Shown here: one piece after another, positions 41,080 through 51,521 of the stretch
Layout: every line of letters starts with the position of its first letter
Numbering within the stretch: position 1 is the stretch's first letter
Position numbers and translations under genes: made by a program
Source: Croceivirga thetidis
Lineage (GTDB): Bacteria; Bacteroidota; Bacteroidia; Flavobacteriales; Flavobacteriaceae
Length of the DNA stretch: 64,000 nucleotides
NCBI RefSeq assembly: GCF_012272815.1
Contig: NZ_JAAWWL010000002.1
Location: 1,270,280 to 1,334,279 of the forward strand
Direction: 5' to 3'
Notes under the pieces: model-generated
The model's database searches: none
The model's input: the letters and a program-made list of their open reading frames with translations, nothing else
Told to the model about the DNA's origin: nothing

Positions 41080-42012
41080 TTATTTAACGTCCATTAATTC
41101 AACATCAAAAATTAAGGTTGCATTTGGAGGAATAACGCCACCTGCACCTCGACTTCCATATCCTAAATCAGAAGGAATAACAAATCGCGCCTTATCTCCC
41201 ACTTGCAATAGTTGAATACCTTCGTCCCATCCCGAAATAACCTGGCCAACACCTAATTGAAAGTCAATAGGTTGTTTGCGCTGGAAAGACGAATCAAAAA
41301 CTTGACCATTGGGCAAACTTCCTTCATAATGAACCGATACCATTTTGCCTTTTTGCGCTTTGGCACCACTTCCTTTTTGAATCATCTTATATCGAAGTCC
41401 AGATTCGGTCGTTTCAAATCCGGCAGCTAATTTTTCGAGTTCAGCCTCTGCTTTGGCCTTTTTTTCAGCTTCACGTTTTTCACGCTCTCCATTAAATTTT
41501 CGAAAAGCTTCAATAGCATTATAACTTTCAGCCTCGGCCCCAACACGAACAATTTCAAGACTTTCTATGGTGTCATTTTGAGCTATGGCATCCACTACTT
41601 CTTGACCTGATTCAACATGACCAAAAACAGTATGTTTTCCATCCAACCAAGGTGTAGGTACATGGGTGATAAAAAACTGGCTTCCGTTAGTACCCGGACC
41701 GGCATTGGCCATAGAAAGTACTCCAGGGGCATCGTGCTTTAAATCGTCATGAAATTCATCTTCAAACTGATAGCCTGGACTACCTGTACCAGTTCCTTGA
41801 GGACACCCCCCTTGTATCATAAAATCAGGAATTACCCTGTGAAACTTCAAACCATCATAATAGGGATTACCCTGTGGTTTAGCTCCATTCTCCATGTTTC
41901 CTTCAGCCAAAGCCACAAAATTCCCAACAGTACCTGGGGTTTTATCATGGGTTAATTTAACTAAAATCTCTCCCTTACTCGTATTGAATTTGGCGTAAAT
42001 ACCGTCTTCCAT
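41080..42012 (-). CDS. Dual peptidyl-prolyl isomerase, cyclophilin fused to FKBP
   Basis: 310 residues. Cyclophilin domain in residues 1-155 ([35 protein letters not shown]), a charged linker of about 35 residues (E-K-K-A-K-A-E), and an FKBP domain ([38 protein letters not shown]). It has no signal peptide, so it is cytoplasmic. Fused immunophilins of this kind have been described in Flavobacterium. The two domains probably serve different substrates or work as a dual chaperone. Confidence 0.93.
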   Translation of the reverse strand: MEDGIYAKFNTSKGEILVKLTHDKTPGTVGNFVALAEGNMENGAKPQGNPYYDGLKFHRVIPDFMIQGGCPQGTGTGSPGYQFEDEFHDDLKHDAPGVLSMANAGPGTNGSQFFITHVPTPWLDGKHTVFGHVESGQEVVDAIAQNDTIESLEIVRVGAEAESYNAIEAFRKFNGEREKREAEKKAKAEAELEKLAAGFETTESGLRYKMIQKGSGAKAQKGKMVSVHYEGSLPNGQVFDSSFQRKQPIDFQLGVGQVISGWDEGIQLLQVGDKARFVIPSDLGYGSRGAGGVIPPNATLIFDVELMDVK

Positions 42013-42043
42013 TATGTCTATTATTTTTTTATTGTAAAGGCTG

Positions 42044-42051
42044 CAAAGATA
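42044..42051 (-). promoter_or_regulatory. -7 element of the cyclophilin-FKBP gene
   Basis: TATCTTTG on the reverse strand, 31 bases before the ATG. Exact TAnnTTTG. Confidence 0.6.
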
Positions 42052-42187
42052 ACCTAATTAAGGCCTTCCGAAAAAAGCGATATGTTTACCAATAGCCATT
42101 GACTGTAATTAGATTGTTCTACCATTTCTTCGATTACAATTCTATTATTAACTTCGGATTGGAACCAATATAAAAATCAACGCCCAA

Positions 42188-43045
42188 ATGAGTCATTTGA
42201 AGATTTTGCCTAAACAAGTATTCTTACTTTTCGTCATTACCGCTCTGGGCATTCAATGTAAAAACCAGACACAAAAAGAAGAAAAAGTTGCTGACGCCAG
42301 TAGTACTGAAGAGTGGAATCTTGTTTTTGAAGAAGAATTCGACAGCGATTTATCCCAATGGAATGCTTGGAACAGTGGTGCCTTTAATGAAGAAATTCAA
42401 ATGTACCAGCCAGAACAACTTTCATTGGAAAATGGCCTACTTACAATTTCCACCCAAAGAAAAACAGTATCGGGTGCGAGTACCGTTGCCGATAGTACAA
42501 CCAAAGAGTTCGAATATGTTTCAGGCAGAATCGAAAGTAAAGAACTCTTCGGACCAACTGAACTTGAAGGTAAAAGAGAATATAAATTTAAAGCTCGGAT
42601 CAAACTGCCAAATGGCCATGGCATGTGGCCTGCATTTTGGACCTACGGAGATCCTTGGCCCCTACAAGGTGAAATTGATATTCTAGAGGCCAGAGGCGGA
42701 AAACCATTGGAATTTCTTTCAAATCTTTTTTATGGTACACAACCAGGTATAAGTATTATAAATGAGATTGACGTGCTTCATAACATTGGGCAAGATTTAA
42801 CCAAAGAATTCCACGTTTATGAAATGATTTGGAAGGCCGATTCCATTTCAATTCTTTTCGACGGAAAACTACTTCACACTTATCAGGCAAATCAAGAGAA
42901 TTATGTTGCTGAGTTTTTTGATAAGAAACAAAAGGTAGTATTGAATATCGCCGTTGGGGGTTGGTTTTTTGAAGATCAAAATTCGGCAAATTATGCTGAT
43001 TCTGCTATAATGCAAGTTGATTGGGTTCGTGTTTTTTCTAGATAA
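42188..43045 (+). CDS. GH16-family beta-glucanase lipoprotein
   Basis: 285 residues. Lipobox A-L-G-I-Q-C puts Cys near residue 24, so it is a surface or periplasmic lipoprotein. The GH16 core has W-N-L-V-F-E-E-E-F, the catalytic G-E-I-D-I-L-E (E-x-D-x-x-E, near residue 160) and W-P-A-F-W-T. Such enzymes cut beta-1,3- or mixed-linked glucans (laminarin) and related polysaccharides, suiting a marine Flavobacterium. Substrate not determined. The acetyltransferase that follows at 24 bases may be co-transcribed. Confidence 0.92.
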   Translation: MSHLKILPKQVFLLFVITALGIQCKNQTQKEEKVADASSTEEWNLVFEEEFDSDLSQWNAWNSGAFNEEIQMYQPEQLSLENGLLTISTQRKTVSGASTVADSTTKEFEYVSGRIESKELFGPTELEGKREYKFKARIKLPNGHGMWPAFWTYGDPWPLQGEIDILEARGGKPLEFLSNLFYGTQPGISIINEIDVLHNIGQDLTKEFHVYEMIWKADSISILFDGKLLHTYQANQENYVAEFFDKKQKVVLNIAVGGWFFEDQNSANYADSAIMQVDWVRVFSR

Positions 43046-43069
43046 AATCATTTCTTTAAAGTTAGTTGC

Positions 43070-43642
43070 ATGACCGAAAAAGAAAAAATGCTCGGCGGAT
43101 TGGCCTACGATTCAAGAGACCCAGAATTGTTGGAAATGTACCACCGGGCTAGAAGTCTATTACTTGACTACAATACATTGAATTCAAGAATGCTCGAAGA
43201 AAGGATTGCTATTTTGGCAAAGCTGTTGGGCACTTGTGGGCTAGGCGTATGGATTGAGACCCCCTTTTTTTGCGACTACGGAACCAATATTTCAATTGGA
43301 GCGAACACCTTCGTTAATACCAATTGCATGTTTCTCGATAATAATACAATTGAGATTGGTGAAAATGGACTCATTGCCCCTTATGTTCAAATATATACAG
43401 CTACCCATCCGATTAAGGCTTCGGAAAGAATACATATCAATGATGGCAAATCACGCTACGTAACTTCAACAAAACCAGTACGAATTGGTGATAATGTATG
43501 GATTGGTGGAAACTCCATAATATTTCCTGGTGTAACAATTGGTGATAATGTTACAATCGGCGCAGGTAGCGTTGTTACTAAAGATATACCCAGTAACGTC
43601 TTCGCCTTTGGAAATCCATGTAGTGTACAAAAAGTACTTTGA
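43070..43642 (+). CDS. Sugar O-acetyltransferase (LbH, maltose acetyltransferase type)
   Basis: 190 residues. The N-terminal helical part M-L-G-G-L-A-Y-D-S-R-D-P-E-L is typical of maltose/galactoside acetyltransferases. The left-handed beta-helix follows with hexapeptide repeats; T-A-T-H-P-I carries the catalytic His, and W-I-G-G-N-S-I-I-F-P-G-V-T-I-G is the acetyl-CoA loop. It acetylates a sugar hydroxyl. Being between a GH16 enzyme and DUF2200 suggests a sugar-metabolism setting. Confidence 0.92.
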   Translation: MTEKEKMLGGLAYDSRDPELLEMYHRARSLLLDYNTLNSRMLEERIAILAKLLGTCGLGVWIETPFFCDYGTNISIGANTFVNTNCMFLDNNTIEIGENGLIAPYVQIYTATHPIKASERIHINDGKSRYVTSTKPVRIGDNVWIGGNSIIFPGVTIGDNVTIGAGSVVTKDIPSNVFAFGNPCSVQKVL

Positions 43643-43687
43643 TTTTATTTCTTATTATTTTTAAAATAACAACCTTAATTCAACACG

Positions 43688-44056
43688 ATGGCAACGACAC
43701 CAGAACATGATGCGCGAATTGCAAAAATGACCTTTTCATCTATCTACCCCCATTATGTAAATAAAATTGAGAAAAAAGGAAGATCTGTTGACGAGCTTCA
43801 TAGGGTTATCCATTGGCTCACAGGTTTTGATGAAAAAAAACTAAATGAACTAATTACTCAAAAGGTAACCTTTGAAGAGTTCTTTGCCAAAGCCCAGTTG
43901 AACCCGAATGCCCATTTAATAAAAGGTGTAATCTGTGGTTATCGGATTGAAGAAATCGAAACTCCCTTGACCAAACAGGCACGCTACCTGGACAAGCTGG
44001 TTGATGAACTTGCCAAGGGCAGGAAAATGGAAAAAATATTGCGTGCTAACCCTTAA
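43688..44056 (+). CDS. DUF2200 protein
   Basis: 122 residues. The family pattern is clear: [23 protein letters not shown], then [10 protein letters not shown] and [15 protein letters not shown]. Soluble, helical. Function unknown; it may bind DNA or a small ligand. 45 bases after the acetyltransferase, and its last 11 bases overlap the convergent M28 peptidase gene. Confidence 0.9.
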   Translation: MATTPEHDARIAKMTFSSIYPHYVNKIEKKGRSVDELHRVIHWLTGFDEKKLNELITQKVTFEEFFAKAQLNPNAHLIKGVICGYRIEEIETPLTKQARYLDKLVDELAKGRKMEKILRANP

Positions 44057-45446
44057 CCTTTATTGGTTGAGTAAACCCGTATTTGTCAACCAAATAAATC
44101 AAACTCGTCATTGTGGCAGCGCCAAGCTGTAATTCGCGTTTATTGACATGTTCAAAAGTATCGTTCTCCGCATGATGATGGTCAAAATAACGTTGACTAT
44201 CAGGTCGTAGTCCAGATAGCACAATATTCTCATTTTTAAGTGGGCCAACATCAGCACCACTGCCCCCACGAACAAACATATGAATCAAATAAGGTTCGAA
44301 TAGGGTTTTCCAAGTTTCGATTTTTTTAAAATTTTCATCGGAACAATCGAAAGAGAATCCTCGTGGTGTAAATCCTCCTGCATCACTTTCTAAAGCGAAT
44401 ATGTGGTTTTCACTCTTTTTCTTAGCTACTTCGGCATATTTGTTTCCTCCACGCAGACCATTTTCCTCATTCATGAATAGTACCACTCGCAAGGTACGTT
44501 TCGGCTGGTAACCAGTCTTCTTTAAAAGATGAAGAACATCCATGCTTTGCACGCAGCCAGCACCGTCATCATGGCTCCCGTCTCCTAAATCCCAAGAATC
44601 AAGATGACCACCAACAATCATAACTTCATTCGGATATTCGCTTCCTGTAATTTCACCTATAACGTTATACGATTCTACATCTGGTAATTGTTTGCAATTT
44701 TGATTGAAATAAAATTGAATGTTGGGATTCAATTTCAAAGTAGTACTTAATAACTCTGCCCCATTGGTACTTATCGCAGCAGCTGGAATACGTTGCGTAA
44801 CTGGGGTATCACCATAATTCATCGAACCGGTATGCGGATAATCATCCAAACGTAAATTCATGGAACGAACAATTACCCCTGCAGCACCATACTTAGCTGC
44901 CTGTTCTGCCCCGGAATATCGCTGATTTACACAGCCTCCATAAGCTTCAAAAGTGCTTATGAGTGTAGGGTCCATTGGACGGTTGTAAAAAACGATTTTT
45001 CCCCTTACCCTATCAGTACCCAAAGCCTCTAGTTCTTCAAAACTTTGTACTTCAATTACATTTGCTTTTAGTCCTCCATCTGGTGTAGCAACTGAACCAC
45101 CAAGAGCACAAATAGGAACATTTGTCGTCAATCCAGGTCTTGTTTCGATATAAGCAAACTCAGGTACACCCCTTACCCATTTTGGCACCATTACGGGTTG
45201 TAACCATACTCGATCTAGACCGAGTGAATCCAATTGCCTCTTGGTATATTCTACTGCTTGTTGGGCTTGTACCGAACCTGAAAGGCGACCTCCTATTTGA
45301 TTGGAAAGATAATTAAGCCAATCATATCCCTTTCCTTCGGTAAGCGAAGCATCATAAATCTTTTTAATTTGCTGTTCATCCGCAGATTGGGCCAATACGT
45401 ATGAAGAGGCGCATAAAAGAAGTATTACTAAGAGGTTTTTCATCAT
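44046..45446 (-). CDS. Secreted M28-family aminopeptidase/carboxypeptidase Q-like
   Basis: 466 residues; signal peptide to about residue 20 (SSYVLAQ). A PA-type domain is followed by the M28 metal motifs: [19 protein letters not shown] (H and D), [11 protein letters not shown] (E-E), D-A-G and H-H-H-A-E at the end. It probably trims peptides outside the cytoplasm, with two zinc ions. Two in-frame ATG (45446, 45443) overlap the PPK2 stop codon; it is coupled to that gene. Confidence 0.93.
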   Translation of the reverse strand: MMKNLLVILLLCASSYVLAQSADEQQIKKIYDASLTEGKGYDWLNYLSNQIGGRLSGSVQAQQAVEYTKRQLDSLGLDRVWLQPVMVPKWVRGVPEFAYIETRPGLTTNVPICALGGSVATPDGGLKANVIEVQSFEELEALGTDRVRGKIVFYNRPMDPTLISTFEAYGGCVNQRYSGAEQAAKYGAAGVIVRSMNLRLDDYPHTGSMNYGDTPVTQRIPAAAISTNGAELLSTTLKLNPNIQFYFNQNCKQLPDVESYNVIGEITGSEYPNEVMIVGGHLDSWDLGDGSHDDGAGCVQSMDVLHLLKKTGYQPKRTLRVVLFMNEENGLRGGNKYAEVAKKKSENHIFALESDAGGFTPRGFSFDCSDENFKKIETWKTLFEPYLIHMFVRGGSGADVGPLKNENIVLSGLRPDSQRYFDHHHAENDTFEHVNKRELQLGAATMTSLIYLVDKYGFTQPIKVKG

Positions 45447-46354
45447 TATTCTTTTTCAAGTTCTTTTTTGAATGAATCCAAGTTAGCTTTTATTTTATCA
45501 TCGAGTTCCGGTTCATCGATGTCTTTGTATTTTTTTAACGCATCAAAAAGAATATGGGCCACAATACAACGTGCGGCCTTTTTGTTATCGGCAGGAATTA
45601 CATACCACGGAGCATTTGAATTGGAAGTTTTATTTATCGCTTCTTCATAACACTCCTGATAGTTATCCCATAGTTTCCGTTCCTTTAAATCACCAGGTGA
45701 AAATTTCCAATTTTTTTCCTTTAAATGAATTCTACGCAACAGTCGTTTTCTTTGTTCTTCCTTGGACAAATGCAGGTAAAACTTGAATATTAGAGTTCCA
45801 TTTTCCGCTACATGTCTTTCGAAATCATTGATTTGACGATACCGCCGCTCCCAAAATTCTTCATTAATTGACTCAACCGAATCAATCCCAGGTATGTTTT
45901 CACCTAAAATATATTCGGGATGAACCTTAGTTACCAGTACGTTCTCGTAGTGTGTTCTATTGAAAACTGAAAACTTTCCCCGTTCGGGCAAAGCAATATA
46001 ATGACGCCATAGATAATCATGCTTTAATTCCTTCTCAGTTGGCACCTTAAAACTATGCACCTCTACTCCTCTCACATTAAAATCTTTAAATACTTCACGG
46101 ATAAGACTATCCTTACCAGCAGTATCCATACCCTGTAAACAAATCAGCACCCCATATTTTCCATGGGCATAAAGGGTGTCTTGAAATTTTCCGAGTTTTC
46201 TCCGTATGCTTTTTAGCTCATCTTTCAAATCATCATTTGATAATCCAAAATCAAATGATGTACTACGTTCTGAGAGTTTTATAGGAGCGTCAACCCTATA
46301 ACTGTTCCAATTTTGGTCTTTCATAAGATGAATATAGGATTTTTGACCTGCCAT
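45446..46354 (-). CDS. PPK2-family polyphosphate:nucleotide phosphotransferase
   Basis: 302 residues. Walker A G-M-D-T-A-G-K-D-S near residue 75, F-N-R-T-H-Y-E-N-V-L-V and W-R-H-Y-I-A-L-P are the family motifs, with the F-N-R-(S/T)-H-Y form of the TIGR03709-type. It moves phosphate from polyphosphate onto a nucleotide (AMP or ADP), or back. Cytoplasmic. Starts at ATG 46354 or at a second Met ten codons on (46324). Its stop overlaps the M28 start. Confidence 0.9.
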   Translation of the reverse strand: MAGQKSYIHLMKDQNWNSYRVDAPIKLSERSTSFDFGLSNDDLKDELKSIRRKLGKFQDTLYAHGKYGVLICLQGMDTAGKDSLIREVFKDFNVRGVEVHSFKVPTEKELKHDYLWRHYIALPERGKFSVFNRTHYENVLVTKVHPEYILGENIPGIDSVESINEEFWERRYRQINDFERHVAENGTLIFKFYLHLSKEEQRKRLLRRIHLKEKNWKFSPGDLKERKLWDNYQECYEEAINKTSNSNAPWYVIPADNKKAARCIVAHILFDALKKYKDIDEPELDDKIKANLDSFKKELEKE

Positions 46355-46490
46355 TCAAAGATGTATATGAACACTTTACCCAGAAAAAATTGGTTGAACT
46401 GCTGATTATAGAAGAAAAAAAACCAGTAGACGAACTTTTTTCATAGCTCAAAATTCACATCCTAATTTTGGGTCACCAAACTTATCGAAA

Positions 46491-47207
46491 ATGAAGACCT
46501 ACAAGACGATAATTCTTATTATCTGTATTATACTTGCCATTATCGGGTTTTTAATGATGGCCGCCTTCAAAAGTTATAATGCTTGCGAATATGCAGGTAG
46601 CAGTATCAATTTCATAAAAATTCAAACCGAAACAGCGCTCAATTCTAAGAGTCATACCATGATGAAGTTCTTTAGTGGTAAGGCTTTGAAATCAATGAAA
46701 GCAACCAAATCAAATTTTAATGAATGTGGTTGTTTAACGGCTGATAGGCACTTGACTTTCGTAGAACAAAATTTACTTTTTGCGATGCGCGCACCTCAAC
46801 TATTGAAATCTAAACAACATTTACTCATTGTATTAAGTGGTGTGAACGAGAGTATCGAATTGTTGGAAGATTTTGAAAACGATGTCAGTTATTACGGAGA
46901 ATCAATATTAACTTTAAATACCAAAACGAATATAGAGCTTCAAGGTGGGGTTGCTTTTTTGCCAAAAGCAAAAGAAAAGGAACTTCAAGTGGAAGCTAGT
47001 TTAGAGGAATTTCAAAAATCAATTTCCAAAGTGGTAAACGAGGTTGAATGCGAAGAGGCCTTTAGGTTTATTTCGAATATACATAACGAGGCCAAGAACA
47101 AAATCACTTTCGAAAATCTCTCTGATTCGAAAAAATTCTATCATACCCGGGTTATGGAGATTGCTCAAAAGGCTCTTGTTGAATTGGAGGGGTGCCCTGC
47201 CAAATAG
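46491..47207 (+). CDS. Membrane-anchored protein of unknown function
   Basis: 238 residues. N-terminal membrane anchor (IILIICIILAIIGFLMM, residues 8-24), then a large soluble helical part with Cys pairs (N-A-C-E-Y, E-C-G-C, V-E-C-E-E, E-G-C-P). The even set of cysteines in an exported part suggests disulfides. I recognise no family. It stands alone, convergent with the response regulator gene, and shows normal base use. Confidence 0.6.
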   Translation: MKTYKTIILIICIILAIIGFLMMAAFKSYNACEYAGSSINFIKIQTETALNSKSHTMMKFFSGKALKSMKATKSNFNECGCLTADRHLTFVEQNLLFAMRAPQLLKSKQHLLIVLSGVNESIELLEDFENDVSYYGESILTLNTKTNIELQGGVAFLPKAKEKELQVEASLEEFQKSISKVVNEVECEEAFRFISNIHNEAKNKITFENLSDSKKFYHTRVMEIAQKALVELEGCPAK

Positions 47208-47220
47208 AAAATTAAGATTA

Positions 47221-48384
47221 TTATTTACTAGCGAATAATTTTACGTCATCTTCCGAGACTTCTTTCCCACCAAGAATTATAAGTCTTTCTACCACATTGC
47301 GCAGTTCACGCACATTCCCTGTCCAATCATAGCTTTTAAGCAGCGCTATAGCCTTATTAGAAAAGGACTTTATTGAGTTCCCTTGTTCAGCGGCAATTTT
47401 ATTGGCAAAATGTTCAATTAATAAAGGAATATCGTTTCTTCTGTCGTTGAGGGCCGGTACTTTTATTAAAATAACCGCTAATCTATGATAGAGGTCCTCA
47501 CGAAATTTACCAGCTTCGATTTCCTTTTTTAAGTCTTTATTCGTTGCTGCCAGAACCCTAACATCAACTTTTATATCCTTATCGCTGCCAACACGAGAGA
47601 TTTTATTTTCTTGTAACGCCCGCAATACTTTTGCCTGGGCCGATAGACTCATATCTCCAATTTCATCCAAAAAAATGGTACCCTTGTTTGCAGCCTCAAA
47701 TTTTCCAGCTCTGTCCTTAACCGCAGAGGTGAAAGCACCCTTAACATGACCAAACAATTCACTTTCAATCAATTCGGATGGTATAGCTGCGCAGTTGACC
47801 TCGATAAACGGGGCAGCAGAACGAGGGCTTTTTTGATGTAACCAATGTGCAACTAGTTCCTTACCTGTACCATTTGAACCCGTAATCAAAACCCTTGCAT
47901 CGGTTGGCGCGACTTTTTCAATCATTTCTTTTATAGAATTGATTTCGTCACTATCACCAATCATTTCATAATTCTTACTGACCTTTTTCTTGAGTATTTT
48001 ATTCTCGACGACCAGTTCTTTTCTATCGAGTGCATTGCGCACAGTGGTCAATAACCGATTTAAATCAGGAGGCTTTGAAATATAATCAAATGCTCCAAGT
48101 CGCATGGTATTAACGGCGGTATCTAAATCACCATGGCCCGAAATCATAATAAATGGAATCTCAGGTTTTACTTTTTTTGCTGCCTCGAGAACTTCAACAC
48201 CATCCATCTTGGGCATTTTAATATCACATAGAACAAGGTCATAATCTTCCTTTTTCAAAAGTTCAAGGCCTTTACTACCGTCTTCAGCCTCAAAAACCTT
48301 GTAAGCTTCGTTTTCTTCGCTTAAAATTTTTAGCAACACCCTTCTAATTGCTGCTTCATCTTCTATGACCAATATTCTCGACAT
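47221..48384 (-). CDS. Sigma-54-type response regulator without DNA-binding domain
   Basis: 387 residues. A receiver domain (residues 1-120, V-L-C-D-I-K-M with the phospho-Asp, K in S-K-P-P) and an AAA+ sigma-54 activator domain (Walker A G-S-N-G-T-G-K-E near residue 170, the sigma-54 loop reads G-A-F-T-S-A instead of G-A-F-T-G-A, then F-L-D-E-I-G-D). It ends at D-V-K-L-F-A-S-K, where the Fis-type helix-turn-helix normally begins, so it cannot bind DNA on its own. Such short forms occur in Flavobacteria. Last gene of a five-gene operon, eight bases after DUF6268. No histidine kinase is beside it. Confidence 0.9.
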   Translation of the reverse strand: MSRILVIEDEAAIRRVLLKILSEENEAYKVFEAEDGSKGLELLKKEDYDLVLCDIKMPKMDGVEVLEAAKKVKPEIPFIMISGHGDLDTAVNTMRLGAFDYISKPPDLNRLLTTVRNALDRKELVVENKILKKKVSKNYEMIGDSDEINSIKEMIEKVAPTDARVLITGSNGTGKELVAHWLHQKSPRSAAPFIEVNCAAIPSELIESELFGHVKGAFTSAVKDRAGKFEAANKGTIFLDEIGDMSLSAQAKVLRALQENKISRVGSDKDIKVDVRVLAATNKDLKKEIEAGKFREDLYHRLAVILIKVPALNDRRNDIPLLIEHFANKIAAEQGNSIKSFSNKAIALLKSYDWTGNVRELRNVVERLIILGGKEVSEDDVKLFASK

Positions 48385-48392
48385 GTTCTTAT

Positions 48393-49283
48393 TTAAAAAA
48401 GTGAAAATCGTATTCCAGTTCTAAAGTACTGATTAGATTCATTATTGAGTAAAAATGTACTTTGGCGTTTGTCGTTACGCAATCTACCCCATTGCAATAT
48501 GGTACCCCCACCAATCAGGTAAAAACGCAACTGTTTTGTAATGTTGTATTGATAACCCAAACCGGTAATTAGAGCTGAAAGTGAAACTTTTGATCCAATT
48601 TGGTTATCAGGTAAAACAATATCGTCCTGTACATTTATAAAATAACCATCCAAGAACAATGCCAATTCTATCGAATGTCTTTTTTCTTGAAATTTAAAAT
48701 TTGATTTTGAAGTCCCTAAGGTATAGGACCACTTGGGATGGAATTGCTTGTAATAACTTACCAACGGTAATGGTACCGGTAGGCCAGTTGTGCTATTAAA
48801 GGTTAAACCCAAAACAATTCTAAAGGGTTTATCCGCATCGGATGCCTCTTTCCATAGAGTTGCTGTAGCATTAAAAAAGAAATCATCCGATTGCGCACCA
48901 TTTGTAAAGTTTGAAGCCATCCGCGGAGTAATGATGCTTATGAACCGCCAATTCTCGTTCCAATTCGTAAGATAGCCAACGTTCATATCGACGATATAGA
49001 ATTTTTCTAAGCCACTAGTATCAAACGGAAAAGGTTTGGAAAAATCAACTTGAAAACGATTGTATTCCCCTCCTACAAAAAGGTAATTGTCTTGCTTTAA
49101 TTTAATAGGATAATTGGCCAATACCCTATACTTAGAAGTGGTAATTCCTGAACTATTTTCAGGCAAATGAGAATATTCAACGCGAAATAAGTCTGTGCTT
49201 TGGGCACATAGCCAACCACTCATCATTAAGATGATAAAAACAAATGAAAATTTTGGTTTAAACCTCACCAATTCAGGGCTCAC
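48393..49283 (-). CDS. DUF6268-like outer-membrane beta-barrel protein
   Basis: 296 residues; signal peptide (ILMMSGWLCAQS). The mature part is rich in alternating-residue beta strands with aromatic belts (Y-S-L-G..., L-S-L-...), and ends with F, R-T-G-I-R-F-S-L-F, as outer-membrane barrels do. DUF6268 is the closest family I can name. A role in transport or sensing in the outer membrane is an inference. It sits two bases after MscS and eight before the response regulator. Confidence 0.75.
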   Translation of the reverse strand: MSPELVRFKPKFSFVFIILMMSGWLCAQSTDLFRVEYSHLPENSSGITTSKYRVLANYPIKLKQDNYLFVGGEYNRFQVDFSKPFPFDTSGLEKFYIVDMNVGYLTNWNENWRFISIITPRMASNFTNGAQSDDFFFNATATLWKEASDADKPFRIVLGLTFNSTTGLPVPLPLVSYYKQFHPKWSYTLGTSKSNFKFQEKRHSIELALFLDGYFINVQDDIVLPDNQIGSKVSLSALITGLGYQYNITKQLRFYLIGGGTILQWGRLRNDKRQSTFLLNNESNQYFRTGIRFSLF

Positions 49284-49285
49284 AA

Positions 49286-50176
49286 TTATGATTTTTGCTG
49301 AAACAGATGTACATCGCGCTGCGGGAACGGAATTGTAACGTTATTTTCCCTGAATTTCTTATCTATTTTAAATCTTATATCACTTTTTATTCTAGGATCC
49401 CTAAAGCTCTCATTGGTAAAGAATTGCACTGAAAACAATAATGCTGAATCTCCAAAGTCCTCAAAAAGTACAAAAGGCTTTGGATTTTTGAGAACACCTT
49501 GCTGCTCAACCACTGACTCAATCAACAAATCTGAAACCAATTCGACATCACTACCATAAGCAACACCAACTTTTACCGACTCCCTGGTTGTCCTATGGTT
49601 CTGTGTGTAATTATATACAATGTCGCTTATAAATTTATGGTTTGGAATAATTATTACCTTATCATCTCTTGTTATAGCACGTGTCGTTCGAAGTTTAATT
49701 TCAAAAACCTTTCCTACTTTACCATCTACCTCTACGATATCACCTACATGTAAAGACTTGTCGATAATTATCATTATACCCCCAATGATATCTTGAAATA
49801 GCTCTTGCAGCGCAAGACCCAAACCGACAAAAAGTGCAGCCGAAGCAGTAAGAATTACCGTAACATTGATACCAGCTGCATTCATGGTCAATAAAATGAC
49901 GACCATGTAAACAACGTATTTGATGAATTTGAAGACACTTATGAATTTAAGTTTGTCTTCATTCTCCATTTTTCGGGTCAAAAATTTCCGGAGCCATTTC
50001 ATTAAAAGTGAAGTGACCAAAAAGGCAACAATCAATAGCAGCAATAGGCCTATTGTCAAATGTATGTAACCTTCACCCGCTGGAATATGAAATCCAAGAT
50101 TAAGAAAATCAAGAATCGTCCCCCAGATATCCTCTTCAATGATTTCTTTTATTTCTTGTGTTTTATCCTGTATCAA
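49286..50176 (-). CDS. MscS-family mechanosensitive ion channel
   Basis: 296 residues. A hydrophobic N-terminal third with two to three helices is followed by the pore helix, A-L-F-V-G-L-G-L-A-L-Q-E-L-F-Q-D-I-I-G-G, then the MscS beta domain (V-G-D-I-V-E-V-D-G-K-V-G-K-V, I-I-P-N-H). It should open under membrane tension to release solutes in hypo-osmotic shock. Four bases after the ABC permease gene. Confidence 0.93.
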   Translation of the reverse strand: MIQDKTQEIKEIIEEDIWGTILDFLNLGFHIPAGEGYIHLTIGLLLLLIVAFLVTSLLMKWLRKFLTRKMENEDKLKFISVFKFIKYVVYMVVILLTMNAAGINVTVILTASAALFVGLGLALQELFQDIIGGIMIIIDKSLHVGDIVEVDGKVGKVFEIKLRTTRAITRDDKVIIIPNHKFISDIVYNYTQNHRTTRESVKVGVAYGSDVELVSDLLIESVVEQQGVLKNPKPFVLFEDFGDSALLFSVQFFTNESFRDPRIKSDIRFKIDKKFRENNVTIPFPQRDVHLFQQKS

Positions 50177-50180
50177 AACC

Positions 50181-51521
50181 TTAATATTTCAGCCATTTGT
50201 AAAGCTCCTTGTATGAAGGCTTTTTGCCATACATCAGAATTCCAACACGATAAATTTTAGCGGCTAGCCATACAATGGCCATAAATGTAACTACTAAAAG
50301 AGCGATAGATAGTACAAATTGCCAAATTGGGACCCCACCAGCTCCAATACCACCTGGCAATCGCATTAACATTACAATTGGAGAGGTTAATGGAAACAAA
50401 GAGAAACCAACAGCAATTGGACCGTGCGGATTACTAAAAACAGAAAAGAATCCGACATAAATCGCTAACATTAAGGGTAATATAATTGGAAAAATGAACT
50501 GTTGAGTATCTGTTTCGTTATCAACTGCAGCCCCAATTGCAGCGTATATTGAGCTATAAATCAAGTAACCCAAAACGAAGTAAATTAAAAAAGAGGCAAT
50601 CAACGTAAACCATGGTATACGGAGTATCTCACGACCTACTGATTTTATTTTCTCAAAATCGTCTGGCGAAAAATCGCGAGCGGCACCTGCTGTCATGGCC
50701 TTGATATTTGAACGATCGAGCAGAATCATTGGATCAATACCAAAAATAGCAAGGGCAATAACCAATAAAATGCCGGCAGCAACCACCCAAATGGTAAATT
50801 GAGTAACTCCTGCCAAAGAAGTGCCTATAATCTTTCCCAACATCAGTTGAAAAGGTTTTACAGATGATATGATAACCTCTATTATTCGTGTCGTTTTTTC
50901 CTCAATAACACTTCTCATCACAAAACCTCCATAAATTATGATGAACATCATGATGAGATATCCAAAACCACCACCAACCAAAGCCCTGATAATATTCAGG
51001 TCCATTAGATTTCGTTCACCTTCAAATGTGGCCAAACTCACTGTATAATCTTGTTGTATTTGAGTGAACTCTTCTTTGCTCAACCCAAGTGATTGTAATC
51101 GGTGTTCCCTAAGTCGGATTTCAAAGACCGACTCTACTTTCGACAATACTTCACTTATTGGACTGTCTACCGAATAGAATACTGTACTATCAGCAACGGT
51201 CTCTAAATTTTCATAAGAAGGTATATGAAGTAATCCGTAAAAACCTGAAGAATTCGTAGAATCTTTAGCGGTCTTTAGGTCAATGTTCTCGAATTGCAAA
51301 AAAGAAAGTGTCTCGCGAGGGTTAAATGATTCAGAAAAGAATTCGCTTTCATTTAATACCGCAATAACCCTTTTTTCACTGTCATTTAGTTTGGTCAAGT
51401 AGGCAATCAAAACAACCATACCAACCATTAGTACAGGACTTAGAAAAGTCATTATAACAAATGACCTATTCCTTACCTTAGCCAAATACTCCCGCTTTAT
51501 TATTAGTTTCAGTTTTTTCAT
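50181..51521 (-). CDS. ABC exporter permease (NatB-like)
   Basis: 446 residues. An N-terminal membrane helix (about 20-42), a large periplasmic domain to about residue 200, then five to six helices in the C-terminal half (F-G-Y-L-I-M-M-F-I-I-I-Y-G). It has the layout of ABC-2-type permeases linked with the ATPase directly upstream (the stop and start codons abut at 51521/51522). Exports an unknown substrate; similar NatAB systems move sodium or hydrophobic compounds. Confidence 0.85.
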   Translation of the reverse strand: MKKLKLIIKREYLAKVRNRSFVIMTFLSPVLMVGMVVLIAYLTKLNDSEKRVIAVLNESEFFSESFNPRETLSFLQFENIDLKTAKDSTNSSGFYGLLHIPSYENLETVADSTVFYSVDSPISEVLSKVESVFEIRLREHRLQSLGLSKEEFTQIQQDYTVSLATFEGERNLMDLNIIRALVGGGFGYLIMMFIIIYGGFVMRSVIEEKTTRIIEVIISSVKPFQLMLGKIIGTSLAGVTQFTIWVVAAGILLVIALAIFGIDPMILLDRSNIKAMTAGAARDFSPDDFEKIKSVGREILRIPWFTLIASFLIYFVLGYLIYSSIYAAIGAAVDNETDTQQFIFPIILPLMLAIYVGFFSVFSNPHGPIAVGFSLFPLTSPIVMLMRLPGGIGAGGVPIWQFVLSIALLVVTFMAIVWLAAKIYRVGILMYGKKPSYKELYKWLKY

